From: Lachnospiraceae bacterium
GTDB lineage: Bacteria > Bacillota > Clostridia > Lachnospirales > Lachnospiraceae
DNA: 50,019 nt
Direction of reading: 5' to 3'
NCBI GenBank assembly: GCA_021769135.1
Contig: JAETTM010000029.1
Coordinates: forward strand, 1 to 50,019
Under the pieces are notes generated by a model. That model was not told the origin of the DNA, made no database searches, and saw nothing but the letters and a program-made list of their open reading frames with translations. Every line of letters begins with the position of its first letter. Position 1 is the first letter of the stretch. A program made the position numbers and the translations under genes. This document shows, one piece after another, positions 7,801 through 15,658 of the stretch.

Positions 7801-8982
7801 TCAGTCTTCTTCCTTCTTTTCTTCCAGTCTCTTAAGAAGCCTTCCCGCACTCTCCCTTCCTCCGAATCCAAAAGCAATCGCAAAAGCAAGGGCTAATGCC
7901 GCAATCACAATGATAAATGCCGTATTTACAATTTCCGCCGCAATTCCCAGCTCATTTAAAATCATAAACCCGCCTGTTACATAAATCCCGCATCTGGCAA
8001 GCAGGGCATAGGTCTGGCGGCCATTTTTCTGCAAAGCCTTCTGCGCCATCGTATTGCAGACAAAGCACCCCATTAAAATAAGGACTGCGGCAAGAACCTG
8101 CGGCAGATATCCAATCACTGCCCCGCCGATATTTGTGAGCACTTGCAAGTGAAGCACCCCGAAGCTTTCTACCACAAAGAAGATTACCATCACCGTATGT
8201 ACAATCCTGCCTGCAATCTTCGACAGGATAAAGCTGCTGTTTTCAGTTCCCAGAAGCTTTACCAGCTTCGCATCCAGCCCCGCAGAGGCAATCAGGCTCT
8301 CCACAATATTCCCCGACAGCTTCGCCACCATGCATCCCACAACGATGATGACTAATGCGACCAAGATATTCGGTATAAACCCGAACATGGTATCCAACAT
8401 CCGGATGGCCGGCTCGGAAACCGCCTGGATATCCAGCACCTGGAGCGTTGTGATAATGACCGGAATCAAAATCAGCACATACACGATATATGCCAGCGTA
8501 TTCGACAGTTTTGCCGAACCCTCCGCCTCAATTCCTGCCATCTCCTGCAGGCGGTTTACCTTGATACCCGCAAATATCGGAGTCAGAATCTCCCGCACCA
8601 GCTTTGCAATGAAAAGGCCCACCCACAAAACAATCACCGCTGCCAGAATGTTGGGCAGATAGCCCCACATGGAGTTCAGCAAGTTCAGAATCGGCATGGA
8701 TATATCATGAATCCCCAGGCTTTCAAAAATACCCGGTACAAAAAGCAGAAATACCAAAAGATGTACCAGCTTGCCGATGTGCTCCAGCATATGTTTTCCG
8801 CCATCAGGAGACGCATCTGCCTTTTCGAGCAGAGAACTGAGCCTCGTCTTTGTAAGCAGCTTTACCACCATCGACTTCACGATTGCCGCAACAATAAATG
8901 CAAGTGCCAATACCAGGGCAGCTTTGATTACCGCCCATATGCCAGCGCCAAAAAAAGAAACAAACATATCACCCATCATCAT
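7801..8982 (-). CDS. Mechanosensitive-channel-like membrane protein with conserved TM-helix repeats (CmpX type)
   Basis: The 393-residue membrane protein has repeated blocks of the form NLLNSMWGYLPNILAAVIVL, MLDTMFGFIPNILVALVI and IGGAVIGYLPQVLAAVLI. These are the conserved TM-helix repeats of MscS-related CmpX-like proteins. The last part, AFAIAFGFGGRESAGR, is the conserved pore-side glycine-rich helix. It probably senses membrane tension or cell envelope stress. Three ATG codons follow AAGGAGGAT; the third, at 8976, has the best spacing. The upstream 88-bp repeat places its leader partly inside the end of the P-type ATPase gene. Confidence 0.75.
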   Translation of the reverse strand: MMMGDMFVSFFGAGIWAVIKAALVLALAFIVAAIVKSMVVKLLTKTRLSSLLEKADASPDGGKHMLEHIGKLVHLLVFLLFVPGIFESLGIHDISMPILNLLNSMWGYLPNILAAVIVLWVGLFIAKLVREILTPIFAGIKVNRLQEMAGIEAEGSAKLSNTLAYIVYVLILIPVIITTLQVLDIQAVSEPAIRMLDTMFGFIPNILVALVIIVVGCMVAKLSGNIVESLIASAGLDAKLVKLLGTENSSFILSKIAGRIVHTVMVIFFVVESFGVLHLQVLTNIGGAVIGYLPQVLAAVLILMGCFVCNTMAQKALQKNGRQTYALLARCGIYVTGGFMILNELGIAAEIVNTAFIIVIAALALAFAIAFGFGGRESAGRLLKRLEEKKEED

Positions 8983-9009
8983 ATCCTCCTTAAATATATT
9001 TTATGATTT

Positions 9010-9097
9010 TACTTTAGTTCCTTTTCTCCCTGTCCTCAATGGGCAGTTCAACCCCTATTGTCTGATTTTCAGACAACCTTTCCCTGTTTGCCTAAAT
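9010..9097 (-). repeat. 88-bp leader repeat, copy A (upstream of the channel gene)
   Basis: Copy A of a diverged 88-bp repeat; copy B is at 11583-11670. On the minus strand it contains the perfect 8-bp hairpin TTGTCTGAAAATCAGACAA, then CCATTGAGG and GGGAGAAAAGG, and ends close to the channel gene start. Its first 29 bases code for the end of the ATPase (LGKQGKVV and stop). The differences from copy B keep the hairpin paired, which hints at a structured RNA element. Confidence 0.6.
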
Positions 9098-11537
9098 TTA
9101 TTTTTTTTAAACGCCTTCTTTCGCTCCGCCTAATCAAGGCTGCCCCCAGCCATTCCACCACCTTCGTGCCATAACGCAGAACCGGCTCTGTCACAATGGC
9201 AAAGACCACAAACAGCATGATGCACTTCGGCGACATCCCTCCGATACCAAACAAGTTCCCCAGCCAGACGCTGCAGGAAAGAAGCCCTGCCGCACATCCG
9301 CCCCAGATACACCATCTCCGTACATTCATGGGCCTGCTGATGTTATAAAGAATCATAAATCCGACAATGGCCAAAAGCATGGTACATGCCGTGGAAACGT
9401 CCTCCGCATCCACCCCAAATACCTGTCCAAACACCACAAGGGCACCCACTACAAGAAAGTCGGTCAGCCCCGCCGGCAATGCCCTAATCAGCACATTGGC
9501 AAGGAAATGTCCCCTGATTCTGTTTTTATCAGGCTGCATCGCAAGGAAAAAAGCCGGAATGCCAATGGTAAACATGCTAATCAACGATACCTGCGCAGGC
9601 TCCAGCGGATAGCTGACCCGAAAGCAAAGGGAAAACAGCGCCAGAAGGAAAGAGAAAAGGTTCTTTACAAGGAAAAGGCTCGCCGAGCGTTCGATATTGT
9701 TCACCACCCGCCTTCCTTCCATGACCACTGACGGCATACAGGCAAAATCCGATTCCAGAAGAACAAGCTGGGATACCTGGGCCGCTGCGTCGCTGCCTGC
9801 CGCCATGGCAACAGAGCAGTCCGCATCCTTCAAGGCCAGAATATCATTGACCCCATCGCCGGTCATGGCCACCGTATGGCCACGGCTTTTCAATGCGCAC
9901 ACCAATTCCCTTTTCTGTTCTGGCGTTACGCGCCCGAATACCGTATATTCTTCCGCAGCTTCCCACAAATCCTTTGATGCGGAAAAGGTGGAAGCATCCA
10001 CATAATTTTTCGCCCCGGCAATCCCGGCCTGCTGCGCAGCCTGTGAAACTGTCACAGGGTTATCCCCGGATATGACTTTGATTTCCACTCCCTCTTCCGA
10101 AAAATACTGAAACGTCTCATATGCCTGTTTCCGTATAGGATTCAAAAGAAGTATCATACAAAGCGGCTCCACTTTCCCCGTCAGCTGTTTTTCTTCAGCC
10201 TCCCCCTCATATCTGCCAAACAGCAATACACGATAGCCATCGCTTCCATATCCCTCCATCTGCTCCCGGAAGGCTCCATAGTCCTCCCGGAGTATGAACT
10301 CCGGCGCTCCCAGCACATAAAGCTCGCCGTCAAAAACGGCCCCTGAATATTTATATAAAGATGAAAACGGAACCACGGATTCTGCCATTCTCCCAGAGGA
10401 CATATTGAAATACCCTTTCAATGCCTTCATGGTTGCATTTTCATCCGGCATCGCTGCCGCAAAATCACTCAGCAGCCTTTTTATTTCCGGCATTGGAGGC
10501 CCGCCGGAATTTCCCATATCGGCAGCCATGGGAACCACTCCGCCAACCTCCATGGCATTCTCCGTTATGGTTCCTGTCTTATCCACGCACAGCACATCCA
10601 CGCGGGCCAGCGTCTCAATACACTTCATGTCATGCACAAGAACATTCTTTGATGCCAGCCTCATGACGCTGACTGCCAGTGCCACACTGGTCAACAGATA
10701 CAGCCCCTCCGGAATCATGCCCACCACAGCGGCCACCATGGAAACAATGCTCTCGCCAAAAGGCATCTCCAAAAAAAAGAAATGCTGCGCAAAAAGGGCG
10801 ACGCCAATCGGAATGATGAGGATTCCCATGACCCCCACCAGTCGGTCGAGAATACGGAGCATTTCCGACTGTTCCCCCGCTTTCATCGCCTTCGCCTCCA
10901 AGGTAAGCTTTGATATATAGGAATCTTCCCCTACTTTTTCCAGCCTGGCATAGCAGCTGCCCGATGCCACGAAACTCCCTGACATCAAAAGGTCACCGGG
11001 CCCTTTGGGCACTTCGTCCGCCTCCCCGGTCAGTAATGACTCATTGGCAGAAACCTCCCCTTCCAGCACTACCGCATCGGCGCAGATTTGGTTCCCTGCC
11101 TGGAACAGTACAATATCGTCCAGCACCAGTTCCTCCGCAGGAACCTCCTGCCTTATCCCATCCCTGATTACAACCGCCTTCGGGGCATTCAGCATGGACA
11201 GCTTATCCAGAACCCTCTTCGCCCGTATCTCCTGCACAATCCCAATCACCAGATTCGCCAATACCACCGGGAGGAAGGTAAGGCTCCGAAAGGAACCGGC
11301 CAGGATAACCAGCACCGCCAGCACGGCAAACACCAGATTGAAATAAGTAAATAAATTGCCCTTTATAATCTCAGAAACGGTCTTTGAGGGAGAATCTACC
11401 GCTGCATTTGTCCACCCCGCTTCCGCATATTCCTGTACCTGTTCCTTCGCAAGGCCCATTTCCACATCTGCCTGACAGCGTCTGACCGGCCTGCGCTCCA
11501 TATTTTTATCCGTTCCGCCATTATCTTTTTTCTTCAT
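9069..11537 (-). CDS. P-type cation-transporting ATPase, CtpE-like
   Basis: The 822-residue pump uses ATP to move a cation across the membrane; CtpE relatives have been linked to calcium uptake. Visible elements are an actuator loop LTGEADEVP (169-177), the helix-4 motif PEGL (276-279), the phosphorylation site DKTGT (319-323) and the hinge TGDGVND. Membrane segments lie at 60-105, 235-295 and in the C-terminal 180 residues. No N-terminal heavy-metal CxxC domain is present, which argues against copper or zinc export. The start has GAGGTCG upstream. The last codons overlap copy A of the leader repeat, and copy B lies in its own 5' leader. Confidence 0.85.
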   Translation of the reverse strand: MKKKDNGGTDKNMERRPVRRCQADVEMGLAKEQVQEYAEAGWTNAAVDSPSKTVSEIIKGNLFTYFNLVFAVLAVLVILAGSFRSLTFLPVVLANLVIGIVQEIRAKRVLDKLSMLNAPKAVVIRDGIRQEVPAEELVLDDIVLFQAGNQICADAVVLEGEVSANESLLTGEADEVPKGPGDLLMSGSFVASGSCYARLEKVGEDSYISKLTLEAKAMKAGEQSEMLRILDRLVGVMGILIIPIGVALFAQHFFFLEMPFGESIVSMVAAVVGMIPEGLYLLTSVALAVSVMRLASKNVLVHDMKCIETLARVDVLCVDKTGTITENAMEVGGVVPMAADMGNSGGPPMPEIKRLLSDFAAAMPDENATMKALKGYFNMSSGRMAESVVPFSSLYKYSGAVFDGELYVLGAPEFILREDYGAFREQMEGYGSDGYRVLLFGRYEGEAEEKQLTGKVEPLCMILLLNPIRKQAYETFQYFSEEGVEIKVISGDNPVTVSQAAQQAGIAGAKNYVDASTFSASKDLWEAAEEYTVFGRVTPEQKRELVCALKSRGHTVAMTGDGVNDILALKDADCSVAMAAGSDAAAQVSQLVLLESDFACMPSVVMEGRRVVNNIERSASLFLVKNLFSFLLALFSLCFRVSYPLEPAQVSLISMFTIGIPAFFLAMQPDKNRIRGHFLANVLIRALPAGLTDFLVVGALVVFGQVFGVDAEDVSTACTMLLAIVGFMILYNISRPMNVRRWCIWGGCAAGLLSCSVWLGNLFGIGGMSPKCIMLFVVFAIVTEPVLRYGTKVVEWLGAALIRRSERRRLKKINLGKQGKVV

Positions 11538-11582
11538 AACTTTCGACCTCGTTTACCCGCATTTGCATAATATTTATGCCTC

Positions 11583-11670
11583 TACTTTAAGCCCTTTTTC
11601 CCCGGCCCTCAATGGACACTCCAAACTCCATTGCCCAATTTTCAGACAATTTGGCCCTATTTGCCTAAAT
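11583..11670 (-). repeat. 88-bp leader repeat, copy B (upstream of the P-type ATPase gene)
   Basis: Same length and order of elements as copy A (9010-9097). In the transcript it reads TTTAGGCAAA, hairpin TTGTCTGA-AAA-TTGGGCAA, CCATTGAGG, GGGAAAAAGGG and CTTAAAGTA, about 50 bases before the ATPase start. Stem changes relative to copy A are G-U compatible. A second pairing, CAATGGA with TCCATTG, is perfect here. It is either a shared cis-acting RNA or a dispersed intergenic repeat. Confidence 0.6.
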
Positions 11671-11722
11671 ATGAGCCTTTTCGCCAACAATGGATGCCAG
11701 GCTTCGCCATCTATTCTTATGT

Positions 11723-11743
11723 TAAAAAGTGTCTTCGACACTT
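11723..11743 (-). terminator. Short hairpin with U-tract, possible terminator
   Basis: On the minus strand AAGTGTC-GAA-GACACTT (11743-11727) is followed directly by TTTTTAAC. It would end minus-strand transcripts coming from the gene fragment at 11813-12028 before they reach the ATPase leader. Confidence 0.45.
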
Positions 11744-11750
11744 CAACCCC

Positions 11751-11788
11751 CTAGCCCCCATTCATGGGGGAACTAGAGGTTTCTTTTT
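11751..11788 (+). terminator. GC-rich hairpin with T-tract, plus-strand terminator
   Basis: CTAGCCCCCAT (11751-11761) pairs with ATGGGGGAACTAG (11764-11776, two unpaired A), followed by TTTCTTTTTG. No intact plus-strand gene lies immediately upstream, so it may be a leftover from an inserted element. Confidence 0.5.
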
Positions 11789-11812
11789 GTGTCGTTTTCC
11801 TGCATAATAATC

Positions 11813-12028
11813 TTATGAGCATACTTCAAGACCAATGTAGCCACATACATTTCCGGCCGCCTTTTCCGTGAACAGCTTCGGACCCCTGTCTGTAAAATCC
11901 CCAATCATCGTCACATTCCGCTTCCTTACCTCAGCAGGCACTCCATACAGGAAGATGACCTTTTGCTTCTCCATGTCTGCATGATATAATGCCGACAGGA
12001 GGGATTGACAGAAAAATTGCCTTGATTT
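11813..12028 (-). pseudogene. C-terminal fragment of an unidentified protein
   Basis: An open frame without a start runs to the TAA at 11815-11813 and looks coding: it includes FFCQSLLSALYHADMEKQKV, then RKRNVTMIGDFTDRGPKLF and ends GYIGLEVCS. I do not recognise the family. At its 5' side it is cut at the TetR promoter region, so it is probably the remains of a gene interrupted when the AT-rich TetR-flavodoxin segment arrived. The 11671-11722 stretch next to it holds nothing I recognise. Confidence 0.45.
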
Positions 12029-12050
12029 AATAATTTCAATTATGTATAAT
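12022..12050 (+). promoter_or_regulatory. Promoter of the TetR-flavodoxin operon
   Basis: TTGATT (12022-12027) and TATAAT (12045-12050) are separated by 17 bases, about 40 bases before the TetR start. A consensus TTGACA at 12005-12010 is too far from this -10 to pair with it. The -10 box lies inside the palindromic operator. Confidence 0.65.
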
Positions 12051-12059
12051 TGAAATTAT
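12030..12059. promoter_or_regulatory. Perfect 30-bp palindrome, TetR operator candidate
   Basis: ATAATTTCAATTAT (12030-12043), a 2-base spacer and ATAATTGAAATTAT (12046-12059) form a perfect inverted repeat. It covers the -10 box and start site region of the TetR gene. TetR-family repressors usually bind such palindromes in their own promoters, so autoregulation is likely. Confidence 0.7.
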
Positions 12060-12091
12060 ATATAATGCAGATTATAAATGGAGGTGCAAAT

Positions 12092-12667
12092 ATGCCAGCA
12101 ATCGCGAAAGTCACAAAAGAAATGATTATAGACGCAGCTTTTGAAATTGCAAAAGAAATAGGAGCAGAAAACATAAACGCCCGGACAGTTTCACAAAAAC
12201 TCGGCTGTTCCACGCAGCCCGTTTTATATCATTTTAAAACGATTGAAGATGTCCGAATTGCAACATATAAAAAAGCAAGTGAATTTCATATTAACTATGT
12301 AACAAATTTAAGCGGCAAATACGAACGCCCTATGTTGGAAGTGGGTATGAGATATATTCAATTTGCCGTAGAAGAAAAAAATCTTTTTCGCTTTTTGTAT
12401 CATTCAAACTATTGTACAGGCGTTTCCCTTTCTGATTGGCTTACCGGGAAAAATTTTGATTCTTTATTCCCTATCCTAAGGAAACAAGCAAAGGTAGACG
12501 AGCGACAGGCATATAGCATATTTTCTCAAATTGTTTTAGTAACACATGGAATAGCCAGTCTGCTTGCCAACAATGCAATGGTTTATGATGAAGCATATTG
12601 TATAAACACATTGTCAAATGCCTATTTTGGAATAATGTATCTGATAAAAGAAAAAGGCTTATTATGA
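12092..12667 (+). CDS. TetR-family transcriptional regulator
   Basis: A 191-residue regulator with an N-terminal TetR helix-turn-helix (residues about 8-50, including ARTVSQKLGCSTQPVLYHF) and a ligand-binding helical C-terminal part. The start at 12092 has GGAGGTG 6 bases upstream; an earlier ATG at 12050 would lie inside the promoter. It is followed in the same direction by a KTR protein and two flavodoxin-like reductases, which it likely controls in response to a small molecule. Base composition is distinctly AT-rich compared with the flanking chromosome. Confidence 0.85.
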   Translation: MPAIAKVTKEMIIDAAFEIAKEIGAENINARTVSQKLGCSTQPVLYHFKTIEDVRIATYKKASEFHINYVTNLSGKYERPMLEVGMRYIQFAVEEKNLFRFLYHSNYCTGVSLSDWLTGKNFDSLFPILRKQAKVDERQAYSIFSQIVLVTHGIASLLANNAMVYDEAYCINTLSNAYFGIMYLIKEKGLL

Positions 12668-12706
12668 AAAAACAACACAAATATTTTTTCAGTAAGGAAG
12701 CGAGAA

Positions 12707-12901
12707 ATGAAAATGTGTAAAAATGAAAATTGGATATTGTGTCCTGTATATGGCAATAAAACAAGATTACAGATACGGACAAATACAGAACTGAAAAACT
12801 TTCCACTTTACTGCCCGAAGTGCAGACAGGAAAGTCTGATTGACGCAAAGGAATTACAGGTAACAGTGATTAAAAGGCTTGAAGCAAAAATGCAAAGCTA
12901 A
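12707..12901 (+). CDS. Cysteine-rich KTR-domain small protein
   Basis: The 64-residue protein matches the small cysteine-rich KTR family (WILCPV..NKTR, then LYCPKCRQE) that is common in Gram-positive mobile elements, often beside regulators or resistance genes. The fold is probably a zinc ribbon made by two CPxC pairs. Here the first pair reads CPVYG instead of the usual CPVCG, so one metal ligand is missing. It lies 39 bases after the TetR gene. Its function is unknown. Confidence 0.75.
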   Translation: MKMCKNENWILCPVYGNKTRLQIRTNTELKNFPLYCPKCRQESLIDAKELQVTVIKRLEAKMQS

Positions 12902-12943
12902 TTAACAAAGCGACAAACCAGAACTTGAACGGGAGATGAGATT

Positions 12944-13459
12944 ATGAATTTAATTATTTCAACACTTCAGAAAGAAGATTTATATAATAAAAAAATAATT
13001 GAAAATACACAAAAAAACATAAGCAATTTTGAAATTATTTATGCGGAAGATATGAATATAAAAGGCTGCATAGGTTGTAATCGCTGTTGGCTTATAACAC
13101 CGGGAGTATGCACTATAAAAGATGATTATGAAAAATTGCTTATAAAATTTTTACAATCAGAACAAGTTATTTTTATAACAGATTTAAAATTAGGCTTTGT
13201 ATCTTATAAGTTAAAAAATATTTTTGATAGATTATTACCTCTTTTGACAATGGATTTACGATTTAAAAATGGACAAATGAGGCATTACCTTAGATATAAA
13301 AAACATTATAAAATGGGGTTAATATATAAAGGAAATGGGAATCAGGAATTTTTAGAAAAATGGCTTGAAAGAGTAATGATAAATTTGGACGGAACATCGA
13401 TTGGCACATATAATATTGAGAATGAGGAGGAAATTTTAAATGCACTTATTAATTGTTAG
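12944..13459 (+). CDS. Flavodoxin-like NAD(P)H-dependent oxidoreductase, first of pair
   Basis: A 171-residue flavodoxin-fold protein. The motif GCIGCNRCW (43-51 region) followed by GVCTIKDDY is typical of iron-sulfur or FMN-linked NADPH-dependent reductases (the 'multimeric flavodoxin WrbA' group), which often start from a shorter N-terminal phosphate loop. The early phosphate-binding loop is poorly conserved here (IISTLQKEDLYN). It overlaps the next gene by 20 bases, indicating translational coupling. A good GGGAGATGAG ribosome binding site precedes the ATG. Confidence 0.7.
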   Translation: MNLIISTLQKEDLYNKKIIENTQKNISNFEIIYAEDMNIKGCIGCNRCWLITPGVCTIKDDYEKLLIKFLQSEQVIFITDLKLGFVSYKLKNIFDRLLPLLTMDLRFKNGQMRHYLRYKKHYKMGLIYKGNGNQEFLEKWLERVMINLDGTSIGTYNIENEEEILNALINC

Positions 13460-14105
13460 TTGTACTCCGAGGGCGAAAGAAAAAAGTAATACAGATAAAA
13501 TATTAGATGAATTTAAAAAAGGATATGAGTACAATGGAAATACAACGGAAACATTATATTTATATAAAAGAAATGAATGGGAAAGTATTAGAGAAAATTT
13601 CTATGAAAATGATAATATTTTATTTGCTTTACCATTATATGTAGAGTGTATTCCCGGAATTATGGCAGAATTTTTAGAAACATTAAAACCAAAGCAGAAA
13701 TGTAATACCAAAGTAGGATTTTTATTACAAAGTGGGTTTGCAGAGGCATCCCAATTAAGGTGTTGTGAATCATATTTAGAAACATTACCATCTTTATTAG
13801 GATGTGAGTACAACGGAACTCTATTAAAAGGTGGTATGTTTGCAGTAAGTTTTATAGGTGGTAAAATGAGAAAACAAATGATAGAACCTTTTTATAACAT
13901 GGGGAAATATTATGCTCAAAACAATTATTTTAATAAAGAAGTGGTAAATGACTTTGCTAAACCAGAATATTTCTCTAAAAAAGAAATCTTTCTCAACAAT
14001 GTAGTAAGTCCATTAAATAAATTGTTTATGAAAGTATTTGCTAAAAAATTAGGCTGTAAAGTATCACTTAATGATAAGCCATATCAAAATTGTGTTAAAA
14101 GATAA
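13440..14105 (+). CDS. Flavodoxin-like oxidoreductase, second of pair
   Basis: A 221-residue protein of the NADPH-dependent FMN reductase/flavodoxin type. It starts MHLLIVSCTPRAKEKSNTDK with the phosphate-binding loop after the first strand, and has a central FALPLYVECIPGIMAEFLE typical of the family. Its start lies within the end of the preceding reductase gene behind GAGGAGG. Two adjacent reductases under a TetR regulator suggest detoxification of a quinone, nitro- or other redox-active compound by a heteromeric enzyme; that is inference. Confidence 0.7.
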   Translation: MHLLIVSCTPRAKEKSNTDKILDEFKKGYEYNGNTTETLYLYKRNEWESIRENFYENDNILFALPLYVECIPGIMAEFLETLKPKQKCNTKVGFLLQSGFAEASQLRCCESYLETLPSLLGCEYNGTLLKGGMFAVSFIGGKMRKQMIEPFYNMGKYYAQNNYFNKEVVNDFAKPEYFSKKEIFLNNVVSPLNKLFMKVFAKKLGCKVSLNDKPYQNCVKR

Positions 14106-14123
14106 TTCAAATTCCCATTTGTA

Positions 14124-14372
14124 GGGAAGAGCAAATACATCATCAAAGAGCCAGACGCAGAGCCGACAGACTTGTGAGGAATCACAGCTTGTAACTGTAA
14201 ACCATGCACCGCCCCATGTGGGAGAAAGGGGGAAATTTCTATGGATTGCACAGAAGCGAGAGCATACAGGGAACACATCATGTCTCCTTATATTCTTCTA
14301 GCGTCCTATTTCTATCATACAGGTTTGCTCTTGTTTTGTATAGGTACTCATTATCTACCGTTTACAAAATAA
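14124..14372 (+). pseudogene. Cysteine-rich coding remnant with in-frame stop
   Basis: One frame reads GKSKYIIKEPDAEPTDL, a TGA at 14175-14177 (TGG would give tryptophan), then GITACNCKPCTAPCGRKGE and MDCTEARAYREHIM, ending at a TAA at 14370. The composition and cysteine spacing look like real protein, probably from a mobile element, but I cannot name the family. A short intact frame of 43 codons from ATG 14241 has a GGGGG-containing upstream region and might still be translated. Confidence 0.4.
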
Positions 14373-14614
14373 ATACAGATATCATTTCGCGACTATTGTA
14401 ATACCCTAATTTTTCACAGGCAAGTAATTCATCATACTGCTGCAACATATATTGTGTACAAAATCGTTCCCTGTTCCCTCTTTTCATTTGTACGAACCTC
14501 ACAAATTCTTTGTACATCTTAACGAACGCCGCCACGCTCCGCGAGTCGGCTTATCGTAATATAAAAAGCTGCTTAGCACAGCTTTAACACTGTACCAAAC
14601 AGCTCCATTCTACC

Positions 14615-14783
14615 TTACATACAATAATTTTCTACCAATTCTATAATTTCCTGATTTGTCGGTATCCTGTTATCGTCCTTTTTATAATAAATCGTAAGCA
14701 GATACACTTCTGCATCATCCCGGAATTTCCGTTCCTATCAGGTTTCCTTTTTCCAATTCATCAGTTATTACTTTAATATCTGC
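14615..14783 (-). pseudogene. Ruined RelE/HigB-type toxin gene
   Basis: Two out-of-frame pieces lie next to each other. The first reads IKVITDELEKGNLIGTEIPG (about 14780-14721) and the second EVYLLTIYYKKDDNRIPTNQ followed by EIIELVENYCM and stop (14719-14615). Together they match the beginning and end of RelE/ParE-family mRNA interferase toxins, with the middle deleted. The 5' end is cut at the 119-bp repeat that starts at 14787. No antitoxin gene is visible. The stretch 14373-14614 shows nothing else I recognise. Confidence 0.55.
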
Positions 14784-14786
14784 GCC

Positions 14787-14905
14787 TGTCACAAACTTTT
14801 TTCACTTTTCCCACGTGAAAATCGCTGAAACCCGCATAACTTCGTGGGGCGTATGGTAAATTATTGCTAAGTCGAGGCAAAATTGGTGGTAAATTAGTGT
14901 CAAGT
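14787..14905. repeat. 119-bp direct repeat, copy 1
   Basis: From TGTCACAAACTTTTTTCACT to TTAGTGTCAAGT, this matches 16657-16775 over 119 positions with few differences and no gaps. The internal CCCACG...CGTGGG can form a stem. Ends containing TTARTGTCA-type motifs recall the termini of IS21-like elements, so this may be a deleted IS or MITE. Copy 1 cuts into the RelE remnant; together the copies bracket the zeta toxin segment. Confidence 0.75.
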
Positions 14906-14913
14906 TGTTTTAG

Positions 14914-14945
14914 TTATAAAGTGGTCGAATTCGACTACTTTATAA
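14914..14945. repeat. 32-bp near-perfect palindrome
   Basis: TTATAAAGTGGTCGAA (14914-14929) and TTCGACTACTTTATAA (14930-14945) form a continuous palindrome with one mismatch, 8 bases after copy 1 of the 119-bp repeat. It could be a terminator-like cruciform for the Rpn remnant on the minus strand, or a protein-binding site of a mobile element. Confidence 0.5.
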
Positions 14946-14990
14946 TCAAGCCTTTATTTGAATAATAATTTTTATAAAAAATAACACCAT

Positions 14991-15653
14991 CTACCTACAA
15001 AATTTTCTACCATTATGCAATACCATATTTTCTAAAAATACTGTTAAAATCCTCTCAATTGATAATTCACCATCCTGCAACATTCTGAGTGCTGTCTCTT
15101 TTTTAGCCTCGTCTTTTCCTCTATTTAAAATTGTCCTTGCTTCTGTCTCAAGTAACGCTCCGCTCATCATTCCACCTATTCCTTTCTGCACATTCTCATA
15201 CTTCTGCGCAATTTCTCTGATCACATCACCAGAAAGTTCTATAATAGTACGTTTGTCAAACGCCCCAATAATCCCTTCCTGCTCCAGTTTATCAAGTCTC
15301 TCCAAGATATTTCGGTACTCTGCTTTCAACTCTGCTAGTCTCTGTTCATTACTATTATACACCTTAAAGTTCTTTTCATGTGAAAAAATATAAAACGGAA
15401 TTAACATCAACAAGTCTTTTGAAAAAATATCTTCCAGAGTATATTCCTGAACCTTCATAATCGGCACATCATACTCTACGGTGCCACCCGGCGTTTTTAT
15501 CACATACCGTATTTTATCAGGTGTCTTTTTATAATTCCTTAGATATAGGACTGCTGTATTGGGAAATGTCACTGTCAATATTTCATTGATGACTTCACCT
15601 TCATCTAAAGCAATCTGAGCATCATATTCAAACAACCTGATTGTCATCCGCAC
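14991..15653 (-). pseudogene. N-terminally truncated Rpn-like PD-(D/E)XK nuclease/transposase
   Basis: The frame from GTG 15653 begins MTIRLFEYDAQIALDEGEVI after two residues. It follows residues about 88 onward of the intact paralogue at 21791-22720 almost residue by residue, up to LNRGKDE and ETALRML. The first 87 residues, which hold the nuclease core (TDTNF and LECES in the paralogue), are missing. The last 22 residues (from ILTVFLENMV) are unrelated. The junction lies 5 bases after the zeta toxin stop. It is unlikely to be catalytically active. Confidence 0.75.
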
Positions 15654-15658
15654 TTCAC

